Positions 6,698 through 12,554 of a stretch of 12,574 nucleotides of DNA are shown here, piece by piece; within the stretch, counting starts at the first letter, position 1, and each line of letters begins with the position of its first letter. This stretch comes from Kingella_B sp963551505 (GTDB taxonomy: Bacteria > Pseudomonadota > Gammaproteobacteria > Burkholderiales > Neisseriaceae): NCBI GenBank assembly GCA_963551505.1, contig CAUVGV010000050.1:1-12574 (forward strand), in the 5' to 3' direction. The notes under the pieces are model-generated. The model did not search any database. It was not told the origin of the DNA and saw nothing but the letters and a program-made list of their open reading frames with translations. The position numbers and the translations under genes were made by a program.

Positions 6698-6727
6698 ATT
6701 ATACGCGCGAGGCGGGCGGCGTAGCAA
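6698..6727 (-). promoter_or_regulatory. Predicted pepA promoter
   Basis: On the minus strand TTGCTA (6722-6727) and a perfect TATAAT (6698-6703) are separated by 18 bases, about 36 bases upstream of the pepA start. This is the best promoter in the pepA-fabH gap on this strand. Confidence 0.6.
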
Positions 6728-6781
6728 AGCGGGGTGGCGAAGCGAAAACGAGCGGTGGCGGGCAAATCTTGTTGCCCTTCT

Positions 6782-6985
6782 TTTCAGGCTGCCTCAACCC
6801 TTCGCGTAGTTTGCAACAGAACATGGCGTATCGCCGCCATACCCACTCTTGGCGTTGCTGTGGCGCAAGCGTTTCGGGCTGCCTTTGGGCATTGTAGAGG
6901 CAGCCTGAAAACCAAAACCGCTTGGTGTTGAGCCATGCGGTTTTTTGCTGGATAGATTGGATTTCAGGCTGCCTCAACCCTTCGC
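6782..6985. repeat. 24-base direct repeat beginning with a DUS
   Basis: Positions 6782-6805 and 6962-6985 are identical: a DUS (read TTTCAGGCTGCCT) followed by CAACCCTTCGC. The identity extends past the DUS core, so this is a duplicated segment and not just two independent uptake signals. Confidence 0.65.
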
Positions 6986-7087
6986 AACTGTTTAATACTG
7001 CCACCCTTTCCCCTACGTCCAGCCGAACGGAGCATGCTTTTTTCGGGAACAAGCATGCGCTTGTCCGACGATGCGCAAAGTTTATCC

Positions 7088-7184
7088 GTAGGTCGGGCAT
7101 TTATGCCCGACAAACACGGGCATATTTATCTTAAATACGACACAACGCACAACTAAAAACGTCGGGCATAAATGCCCGACCTAC
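7088..7184. repeat. REP-type inverted pair (GTCGGGCAT hairpins)
   Basis: The left unit is GTAG (7088-7091) followed by a hairpin with 9-bp stem GTCGGGCAT/ATGCCCGAC and loop TT (7092-7111). The right unit (7161-7184) is its exact reverse complement, ending CTAC. About 49 bases separate them. The architecture, GTAG plus hairpin in head-to-head pairs, is that of REP/BIME elements. The same pair recurs at 9060-9122 with a shorter spacer. Confidence 0.75.
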
Positions 7185-7199
7185 TGGGGTTTTGCAACA

Positions 7200-7310
7200 G
7201 TTTCAGGCTGCCTAAACGCGAGCGCAAAGGCTTGGGCAGCCTGAAACATCAACCCGCGCCTCCTACGGCTTGCTGGCAAGCCGTGCACATGGCAAATATT
7301 CAGACTGCCC
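7200..7310. repeat. Composite DUS-hairpin repeat, copy A
   Basis: In order: DUS (7202-7213), AAACGCG, a variant DUS (7234-7245), CCGCGC, the perfect hairpin ACGGCTTGC-TG-GCAAGCCGT (7265-7284), and a degenerate DUS TTCAGACTGCCC (7299-7310). The same blocks in the same order and orientation make up 8874-8987 on the other side of fabH. Confidence 0.7.
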
Positions 7311-7333
7311 CCGCTATGCAAACATAGGAAAAC

Positions 7334-7440
7334 TATAGTTGATTAAAATAAAAATGAGACAAGGCGCCAGCGTCCGCCGTATACGAACAGTACATCAGGG
7401 CGTTGGCAACGCCGTATCATTGCGATTTTAATCAACTATA
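7334..7440. mobile_element. Correia-type miniature element (CREE), short form
   Basis: The ends are 16-base perfect inverted repeats (TATAGTTGATTAAAAT). The interior, read on the minus strand, contains TACGGCGTTGCC, GTACTGTTCGTA and GGCGCCTTGTC. These match in order the blocks TACGGCGTTGCC, a GTACT-TTGTACTGT region and GTCGCCTTGTC that I recall from neisserial Correia elements. The length of 107 bp equals the known short class (about 104-108 bp). The terminal repeat differs from the Neisseria form (TATAGTGGATTAA). It encodes no protein; Correia elements are non-autonomous and insert at TA. It ends 2 bases before the fabH -35. Confidence 0.8.
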
Positions 7441-7442
7441 AA

Positions 7443-7471
7443 TTGAGCAAACCCACAAGATTGCATACAAT
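7443..7471 (+). promoter_or_regulatory. Predicted fabH promoter
   Basis: TTGAGC (7443-7448), a 17-base spacer and TACAAT (7466-7471) match the sigma-70 consensus at 4/6 and 5/6 positions. The expected start is near 7478, leaving a leader of about 23 bases. The -35 begins 2 bases past the Correia-type element, so the insertion sits directly against the promoter. Confidence 0.65.
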
Positions 7472-7500
7472 GCCGCCATTTTTCCCTGCGAGAACCGCCC

Positions 7501-8460
7501 ATGAAACACGCCAAAATCCTCGGCACCGGCAGCTACCTGCCCGCCCACCGCGTCAGCAACGAAGAACTTGCCCAGCGCGTTGATACGTCAGACGAATGGA
7601 TTACCACGCGCACAGGCATCAAAGCCCGCCACATCGCCGCCGACAACGAAAAAACCAGCGATTTAGCCCACGCCGCCGCCCTGCGCGCGTTGGATGATGC
7701 GGGCATCGCCGCCAGCGAGATTGATTTAATCATCGTTGCCACCGCCACGCCCGATATGCAGTTCCCCGCCGCTGCCACCATTGTGCAGCAAAAATTGGGC
7801 ATTTCAGGCTGCCCCGCGTTTGATGTGCAAGCTGTGTGCGCGGGCTTTGTGTACGCGATGGCAACCGCCGATGCCTACATCAAAAGCGGCATGGCAAAGA
7901 AAGCGTTGGTGATTGGCGCGGACACGTTCAGTCGCATCATGGATTGGAGCGACCGTCGCACTTGTGTGCTGTTTGGCGACGGCGCGGGCGCGGTGGTGCT
8001 GGGCGCGAGCGATGAAATCGGCATCATCCACAGCAAGCTGCACGCCGATGGCAACTATTTATCGCTGTTGAACACGCCCGCGCAAATCGCCAATGGCGCG
8101 GTCTGCGGCACGCCGTTTTTGCAAATGGACGGGCAAGGCGTGTTTAAATTTGCCGTGAAACAGCTTGCCGCTGTTGCCGATGAAGTGTTGCACGAAGCGG
8201 GCTACACCGCCGAGCAAGTGGATTGGCTGGTGCCGCATCAAGCCAACAAGCGCATCATCGATTCCACCGCCAAGCATCTGGGCTTGCCCGAAGAAAAAAT
8301 CATCCTCACCGTGCAAGAACACGCCAACACTTCCGCCGCGTCCATCCCGCTCGCGCTGGATGTGGGCATTAAAGACGGACGCATCCAACGCGGGCAGCAT
8401 CTGATGATAGAAGGCATCGGCGGCGGCTTTGTTTGGGGGGCGATGTTGATTCGGTATTAA
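7501..8460 (+). CDS. fabH: Beta-ketoacyl-ACP synthase III FabH
   Basis: This 319-residue cytosolic thiolase-fold enzyme starts type II fatty-acid synthesis by condensing acetyl-CoA with malonyl-ACP. The catalytic triad is visible: C113 in QAVCAGF, H246 in VPHQAN and N276 in EHANTSAAS. The family blocks DEWITTRTGI, FGDGAGAVVLG and the C-terminal EGIGGGFVWGAMLIRY are present, and length is normal. The ATG at 7501 gives the usual MKHAKILGTGSYLP N-terminus; the Shine-Dalgarno is weak (GAGA, 7 bases upstream, as in frr). A one-mismatch DUS lies at 7803-7814. The gene stands alone between two repeat islands, without plsX, fabD, fabG or acpP, which often accompany it. Confidence 0.97.
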   Translation: MKHAKILGTGSYLPAHRVSNEELAQRVDTSDEWITTRTGIKARHIAADNEKTSDLAHAAALRALDDAGIAASEIDLIIVATATPDMQFPAAATIVQQKLGISGCPAFDVQAVCAGFVYAMATADAYIKSGMAKKALVIGADTFSRIMDWSDRRTCVLFGDGAGAVVLGASDEIGIIHSKLHADGNYLSLLNTPAQIANGAVCGTPFLQMDGQGVFKFAVKQLAAVADEVLHEAGYTAEQVDWLVPHQANKRIIDSTAKHLGLPEEKIILTVQEHANTSAASIPLALDVGIKDGRIQRGQHLMIEGIGGGFVWGAMLIRY

Positions 8461-8503
8461 CCCGTGCGGTAAACGGGGGGATGCGATGGTTGGGTTTTTA
8501 TGA

Positions 8504-8539
8504 TTTCAGGCTGCCTTGATGCTTTGAGGCAGCCTGAAA
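8504..8539 (+). terminator. Inverted DUS pair after fabH
   Basis: TTTCAGGCTGCCT (8504-8516) and AGGCAGCCTGAAA (8527-8539) form a perfect 13-bp stem with a 10-base loop, 44 bases past the fabH stop. No T-tract follows on the plus strand, so it is a stem-loop of uncertain terminator strength. Confidence 0.5.
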
Positions 8540-8572
8540 AGCGTTCTATGCCCAAGCAAAGGTAAACAGCGC

Positions 8573-8652
8573 GTAGGGTTTGCCGCAGGCACGCACGCGG
8601 ACTTGGGCTGGGAATGTGCCAACCGCGTGCGTGGCAAAGCCACACGCCCTAC
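8573..8652. repeat. REP-like inverted pair, divergent family
   Basis: The segment opens GTAGGG and closes CCCTAC. Read on the minus strand, the right half is GTAG followed by GGCGTGTGGC-TTT-GCCACGCACG, an imperfect hairpin. The left half contains GCACGCACGCGG, matching the end of that unit. A degenerate relative lies at 4758-4823. Confidence 0.5.
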
Positions 8653-8664
8653 TGGCTATATTCG

Positions 8665-8704
8665 TTTTCAGGCTGCCTTGCATGGTTACAAGGCAGCCTG
8701 AAAA
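8665..8704. repeat. Inverted DUS pair with 16-bp stem
   Basis: TTTTCAGGCTGCCTTG (8665-8680) and CAAGGCAGCCTGAAAA (8689-8704) are perfect inverted arms with an 8-base loop. This is one of the strongest hairpins in the window, but it lies over 200 bases past fabH and is followed by TATATT, not a T-run. Confidence 0.65.
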
Positions 8705-8813
8705 TATATTGGCTAACACAACGGTGCATCGGTAGCTTGCCAACATTGCTAACAGCCAGCGCAAACCTAATCGCCCCGCTATTTGACGGCGAGCCGCCGC
8801 TGCTCCGTTTTGG

Positions 8814-8851
8814 TTTTCAGGCTGCCTTTTCGTGTTTAGGCAGCCTGAAAA
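8814..8851. repeat. Inverted DUS pair
   Basis: TTTTCAGGCTGCCT (8814-8827) and AGGCAGCCTGAAAA (8838-8851) form a 14-bp stem with a 10-base, T-rich loop. It is the third inverted DUS pair within 350 bases. Confidence 0.65.
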
Positions 8852-8873
8852 ACCTTTCTTCGGTGGAACGGCG

Positions 8874-8987
8874 TTTCAGGCTGCCTAAACGCGGGGGCGA
8901 ATGCTTGGGGCAGCCTGAAACGGCGAACCGCGCTCCCTACGGCTTGCTGGCAAGCCGTGCGCTGGCGAAAGAGTTTTCAGGCTGCCT
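8874..8987. repeat. Composite DUS-hairpin repeat, copy B
   Basis: This holds the same blocks and orientation as 7200-7310: DUS (8875-8886), AAACGCG, variant DUS (8908-8919), ACCGCGCTCCCT, the perfect hairpin ACGGCTTGC-TG-GCAAGCCGT (8939-8958), and an intact DUS (8976-8987) where copy A has a degenerate one. Confidence 0.7.
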
Positions 8988-9059
8988 TTGTATAGGGCGA
9001 TAGGCATTGTGGCGGTATTGCTAAACCAATAGGCAGTCTGAAACCTTTGCAAAACCTGA

Positions 9060-9122
9060 GTAGGTCGGGCATTTATGCCCGACGTTTTAGCAATGTTTGT
9101 CGGGCATAAATGCCCGACCTAC
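9060..9122. repeat. REP-type inverted pair (GTCGGGCAT hairpins), second copy
   Basis: GTAG (9060-9063) plus the GTCGGGCAT/ATGCCCGAC hairpin (9064-9083), a 15-base spacer, then the exact reverse complement (9099-9118) and CTAC (9119-9122). The two hairpin units are identical to those at 7088-7184; only the spacer differs, as expected for paired REP units. Confidence 0.75.
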
Positions 9123-9167
9123 AACAACGGATTGTTTTTACAATTATTTCTCTGAACATCAAACCAG

Positions 9168-9187
9168 ATTACCGCCTGCGCGGGCAT
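9168..9187. repeat. Degenerate dRS3-like repeat
   Basis: ATTACC-GCCTGCGC-GGGCAT matches the neisserial dRS3 pattern ATTCCC-N8-GGGAAT with two changes and is followed by GACGG. dRS3 copies serve as targets for Nf phage integration in Neisseria. A single 20-base match is weak evidence. Confidence 0.4.
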
Positions 9188-9216
9188 GACGGCGGTTGAG
9201 GATTTCACCAAGATTT

Positions 9217-9256
9217 AGGCAGCCTGAAAATGAGAAAACGCTCTTTCAGGCTGCCT
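9217..9256 (-). terminator. Inverted DUS pair after hscA
   Basis: AGGCAGCCTGAAA (9217-9229) and TTTCAGGCTGCCT (9244-9256) form a 13-bp stem with a 14-base loop, starting 8 bases past the hscA stop. The minus strand continues AAATCTTGG, only a weak T-tract. Position suggests an hscA terminator. Confidence 0.55.
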
Positions 9257-9264
9257 ATCCATTG

Positions 9265-11121
9265 CTACAAACTCTCCACGTTCACGCCTTGCAAGGCGCG
9301 TTGGATATTCCGATTCATGCGTCGTGCGGCGAATTCGTCTGTGCCGTGCGACAGGGTTTGCACGGCGGCGCGAATGGTGGCGGCATCGGCATCGGGCAGC
9401 AGCGCGGTAAGCGCGCTCATTTGGGCGCGAATTTCGGCGGTTTGCTCGGCGGTGAGCAAGTCGCCGTCCAATGCCAATGCGGCTTCTACCGCGTCAATCA
9501 GGCTTTGCGCTTCCACGCGGGCTTCGGCGCGGGCGCGGGCGGCGGCATCGTCTTGGGCGTTTGCCATGCTCTCGCGCAGCATTTGCGTGATGGTGTCGTC
9601 GTCCAAGCCGTAGGACGGTTTGACTTCTATCTGCGCTTGCACGCCTGTGGTTTGCTCGCGGGCGGATACGGAAAGCAGCCCGTCTGCGTCCACTTGGAAG
9701 GTTACGCGGATGCGTGCCGCGCCTGCCACCATCGGCGGAATGCCGCGCAGGGTGAATTTTGCCAAGCTGCGGCAGTCGGCAACCATTTCGCGCTCGCCTT
9801 GCACAACGTGAATGGTCATCGCGGTTTGCCCGTCTTTAAAGGTAGTGAAATCTTGCGCGCGGGCGGTGGGCAGGGTGCTGTTGCGCGGGATAATTTTTTC
9901 TGCCAAGCCGCCGTAGGTTTCCAAGCCGAGCGATAGTGGGGTTACGTCCAGCAGCAGCCAGTCGTTGTCGCTTTTGTTGCCCGCAAGAATATTGGCTTGC
10001 ATGGCTGCACCGAGTGCGACGACTTGGTCGGGGTTCAGGTTGGTGAGCGGGGTTTGCCCGAAAAAGTTGGCAACGGCTTGTTGCACGTGCAGCATGCGGG
10101 TTGCGCCGCCCACCATAATCACGCCTTTGACTTCGCTTTTGCTGATGCCTGCGTCTTTTAAGGCTTGTTTAACGGGTTCTAGGGTTTTGGCGACCAGATG
10201 CTGCGTGAGCGCATGAAATTCGCTGCGGGTGATAACGGCATCAAGGGTTTTGCCGCTTTGCAAGGCAGCCTGAATGCGGGTTTCAGGCTGCCTGCTTAAT
10301 GTTTCTTTGGCTTCGCGCACCAAGCCGAGCAGAAGCTGCGCGTCGCGTTCATCGGTAATGGAAAGTTGATTGTTTTCAACAATGTGGCAAAACAGGCGGT
10401 GGTCAAAATCGTCGCCGCCGAGCGCGGAGTTGCCGCCTGTGGCTTTCACTTGAAACAGCCCTTTGCTTAACTGCAAAATGGATACGTCAAACGTGCCGCC
10501 GCCCAAGTCGTACACCACAAACGTGCCTTCCGCGCCGTTGTCCAAGCCGTAGGCAATGGCAGCGGCGGTCGGTTCGTTGAGCAGGCGCAGCACGTTCAGC
10601 CCTGCCAGCCGCGCGGCATCTTTGGTGGCTTGGCGTTGCGCGTCGTCAAAATAGGCGGGCACGGTAATCACCGCGCCCACCAGTTCGCCGCCAAGGCTGG
10701 CTTCGGCGCGGCTTTTCAGGCTGCCTAAGATGTCGGCGGAGATGTCTATCGGCGTTTTTTTGCCGTGTTTGGTGTGCAATTCGATGATTTTGTCGTTGTC
10801 GGCAAAGCAATAGGGCAGATGCGCTGCGTCAATTTCGGGCAGCTTGCGCCCGATGAGCCGCTTGGCGGACGAGATGGTGTTGTGCGGGTCTATTTTTTGC
10901 GCGTCCAGCGCGGCTTTGCCGATGGCTTTGCCGCCGTTTTCCAAATAGCGCACCACCGATGGCAGCGATACCGCGCCTGTTTCATCGGGCAGGCATTCGG
11001 CTGCGCCGCTGCGTACGGTGGCGACTAGGCTGTTGGTGGTGCCAAGGTCTATGCCGATGGCAAGGCGGTGTTGATGCGGCGCGGCGGCGCGGTTGGGTTC
11101 GGCGATTTGCAGTAGAGCCAT
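9265..11121 (-). CDS. hscA: Fe-S cluster assembly chaperone HscA
   Basis: This 618-residue cytosolic Hsp70 uses ATP to help transfer Fe-S clusters from the IscU scaffold, with HscB as co-chaperone. The N-terminus MALLQIAEPN-RAAAPHQHRLAIGIDLGTTNSLV is characteristic of HscA and not DnaK. Nucleotide-binding motifs include GIDLGTTNS (23-31), NEPTAAAIAYGL (182-193) and YDLGGGTFDVS (204-214). The substrate-binding domain begins near DVTPLSLGLETYGG, followed by a helical lid. Length matches E. coli HscA (616). AAGGA lies about 7 bases before the ATG. Three DUS lie inside the reading frame (10263-10274, 10282-10293, 10715-10726); one encodes GSLKS at about 133-137, where relatives are usually more polar. 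hscB, iscU and fdx are not adjacent. The gene is divergent from the lipoprotein gene. Confidence 0.96.
   Translation of the reverse strand: MALLQIAEPNRAAAPHQHRLAIGIDLGTTNSLVATVRSGAAECLPDETGAVSLPSVVRYLENGGKAIGKAALDAQKIDPHNTISSAKRLIGRKLPEIDAAHLPYCFADNDKIIELHTKHGKKTPIDISADILGSLKSRAEASLGGELVGAVITVPAYFDDAQRQATKDAARLAGLNVLRLLNEPTAAAIAYGLDNGAEGTFVVYDLGGGTFDVSILQLSKGLFQVKATGGNSALGGDDFDHRLFCHIVENNQLSITDERDAQLLLGLVREAKETLSRQPETRIQAALQSGKTLDAVITRSEFHALTQHLVAKTLEPVKQALKDAGISKSEVKGVIMVGGATRMLHVQQAVANFFGQTPLTNLNPDQVVALGAAMQANILAGNKSDNDWLLLDVTPLSLGLETYGGLAEKIIPRNSTLPTARAQDFTTFKDGQTAMTIHVVQGEREMVADCRSLAKFTLRGIPPMVAGAARIRVTFQVDADGLLSVSAREQTTGVQAQIEVKPSYGLDDDTITQMLRESMANAQDDAAARARAEARVEAQSLIDAVEAALALDGDLLTAEQTAEIRAQMSALTALLPDADAATIRAAVQTLSHGTDEFAARRMNRNIQRALQGVNVESL
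10263..10293. repeat. Inverted DUS pair inside hscA
   Basis: AGGCAGCCTGAA (10263-10274) and TTCAGGCTGCCT (10282-10293) form a perfect 12-bp stem with a 7-base loop within the coding sequence, translated as RQPETRIQAALQS. Such a hairpin in mid-gene mRNA is unusual; inverted pairs normally lie between genes. Confidence 0.8.
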
Positions 11122-11154
11122 GATTGTTCCTTTGTGTGATGTGCGTGGTGCGGT

Positions 11155-11160
11155 ATTTTA
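11155..11160 (-). promoter_or_regulatory. Candidate hscA extended -10
   Basis: On the minus strand this reads TAAAAT preceded by TGC, an extended -10 (TGn), about 34 bases upstream of hscA. No -35 of note is visible at normal spacing, which an extended -10 can tolerate. Confidence 0.4.
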
Positions 11161-11232
11161 GCATTGTTGAGTGAAACTATCGGGAATAAGCAGCCTGAAA
11201 AAGGAAAATGGATGAGCGCAGGCGATGGCTTA

Positions 11233-11261
11233 TTTTCAGGCAGCCTGAAAACCGTTAAGAT
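11233..11261 (+). promoter_or_regulatory. Predicted promoter of the lipoprotein gene, over a double DUS
   Basis: TTTTCA (11233-11238), a 17-base spacer and TAAGAT (11256-11261) precede the lipoprotein gene by 33 bases. The -35 lies in the left arm of the near-palindromic 15-mer TTCAGGCAGCCTGAA (11235-11249), which holds AGGCAGCCTGAA on the plus strand and AGGCTGCCTGAA on the minus strand. Confidence 0.45.
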
Positions 11262-11294
11262 ATGTGTTTCCTCTGTTAAAAAAGGTTTATCGCG

Positions 11295-12503
11295 ATGAAA
11301 ACTATTTTGAAATCCAGCTTGGCAGGCGCGGTTGCGCTGGCGTTAAGCGCGTGTGGCAGTATGCAGGCTGCGCCAAGCAAGCCTGCCGATTTGTATCGCC
11401 ACGGTATGCAGCGGCAGTTTAAGCAAGACACGCAATACAACCTATCGGGCAAAGCCACTTTTGCGCTGTATGAAACCGAGCAATCGCGCCAGAAACGTCA
11501 TGAACGCATTGAGCGCGACGTAAAATGGAACGCGGAGTGGGCACAGCTCGACAAAAAACCATTAAGCGCGGCAGAACAAAACGAAATTCGCCAAAAATCG
11601 CAAAAAGACCAAGCCAGAAACGACAAAATAGCTTACACGCTGTTTAACGCCGTCTCGGTTCACTACACAGGCGCGGTGGATTTGCCACGCGGCAAAATAG
11701 AATTGGTGCCCGAGTTGCACTACGAAACGCGCAACGCATTAGGCAGCCTGAAAGTGCCGATGCAGTTGGACATCAAAGCGCAAACGGCGTATGTGGACTT
11801 GGGCGCGTTTGAGCTGGGGCTGCCTGCGGCTGAGTCGGAGCTGTCTGCCGACAAACCGATTGTGCGTTTCAGGCTGCCTAAGCAATGGCAAAACAAAATC
11901 CCCTTTGCCGATGTATGGCGCGCGCTGCCCAAAGCCGTGGACGAAAGCGCCAAAGCATTGGGCGATGATGCCTTTACCACCCTACCCCTAAACGACACCG
12001 CCCGCAAAATTGGCGCGCGCCATCGCATCGCGTTGCATTCCAACAGCAAGCAAAGCGTGGAAAGCACCAAAGCCCTGTTCCAAAGCCTGCAACAGCAATT
12101 GCGCGAGCAAGGCAAACCCGGCAACGCCAACATCAGCCAAGCCGATTACGACCGCTTTGTTGCCGGCCTAGACGCTATCGGCAGCGCGGTACAAGACATG
12201 ACTAGCGCTATCGCGGATAAACAGCCGCCCGTTGAATACGAGTTTTACTACGACGGCAAAGGCAGGCTGCTGGCGTACTTCGCCACTATGCGAATGGAAA
12301 ACCTCAGCGGCTTGATGGAGCACGGCTTGCGCATCAAAATGGAAGCCTACAACCACTACACCCGCACGCCGCAGTTCACCCTGCAAGCGACCGATGCCAA
12401 CACGGTGGATTTTGAGCAAGCCTTTCCGCAGCTAGCCAAAGAATGGAACGCCCTTCCCGCGCTGAATGCGGACGGCAAAGGCAACGACAGTGGTAAAAAA
12501 TAA
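11295..12503 (+). CDS. Predicted lipoprotein, function unknown
   Basis: This 402-residue protein begins with a type II signal peptide: MKTILK, a hydrophobic core (about 8-17) and the lipobox L17-S18-A19-C20. The mature protein should therefore be lipid-anchored at C20, with G21-S22 next. Lacking the D+2 retention signal, it could be sorted to the outer membrane. The body is soluble in character: a charged stretch (about 60-112, rich in K, R, E and Q), a beta-like middle with LVPELHYET and YVDLGAFELGLP, a Q-rich segment near 262-272, and a lysine-ending tail. I do not recognise a domain. AAAGG lies about 9 bases before the ATG. DUS copies encode LGSLK (149-153) and FRLP (192-195), in keeping with long residence in this genome. 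It is divergent from hscA; no operon partner is visible. Confidence covers the gene and its lipoprotein nature. Confidence 0.9.
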   Translation: MKTILKSSLAGAVALALSACGSMQAAPSKPADLYRHGMQRQFKQDTQYNLSGKATFALYETEQSRQKRHERIERDVKWNAEWAQLDKKPLSAAEQNEIRQKSQKDQARNDKIAYTLFNAVSVHYTGAVDLPRGKIELVPELHYETRNALGSLKVPMQLDIKAQTAYVDLGAFELGLPAAESELSADKPIVRFRLPKQWQNKIPFADVWRALPKAVDESAKALGDDAFTTLPLNDTARKIGARHRIALHSNSKQSVESTKALFQSLQQQLREQGKPGNANISQADYDRFVAGLDAIGSAVQDMTSAIADKQPPVEYEFYYDGKGRLLAYFATMRMENLSGLMEHGLRIKMEAYNHYTRTPQFTLQATDANTVDFEQAFPQLAKEWNALPALNADGKGNDSGKK

Positions 12504-12554
12504 TCCGCTGTCTATCCACACACAAAAGATACTGTATTTCACGTCAAGGCTAAA

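Larger units (their letters stand above)
6662..7500. other. Gene-free repeat island between pepA and fabH
   Basis: This 839-base gap holds no credible gene. It contains the pepA promoter, four perfect DUS (6783-6794, 6898-6909, 6963-6974, 7202-7213) and variant DUS (6873-6884, 7234-7245, 7299-7310). It also holds a 24-base direct repeat, a REP-type pair, one copy of a composite repeat, a Correia-type element and the fabH promoter. Frames of up to about 130 codons are translations of these repeats. Confidence 0.75.
8461..9264. other. DUS/REP repeat island between fabH and hscA
   Basis: This 804-base gap holds no credible gene. I count ten perfect DUS (8505, 8527, 8667, 8691, 8816, 8838, 8875, 8976, 9217 and 9245 as first bases) plus variants at 8908-8919 and 9031-9042. 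Four inverted pairs form hairpins. It also holds two REP-type pairs, the second copy of the composite repeat and a dRS3-like repeat. fabH and hscA converge on it. Confidence 0.8.

Noticed and set aside
6662..6727. Upstream ATG extending pepA by 22 residues
   Set aside because: It would start upstream of the predicted TATAAT and lacks conservation; the ATG at 6661 has a strong AAAGGA.
6699..7100. 133-codon minus-strand frame upstream of pepA
   Set aside because: It spans the pepA promoter and several DUS, and the peptide is repeat-derived.
8614..9003. 129-codon open frame in the repeat island
   Set aside because: Its translation is made largely of DUS-derived peptides (FSGCL, GSLK, FRLP, QPE) and REP sequence, with no ribosome binding site or family likeness.
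8461..9264. CRISPR-like array
   Set aside because: The regular repeats are DUS in both orientations with unequal spacing, no uniform spacers and no cas genes.
9196..9936. 246-codon plus-strand frame antisense to hscA
   Set aside because: It is the opposite-strand reading of a certain gene and has a Gly/Ala/His-rich, non-protein-like composition.
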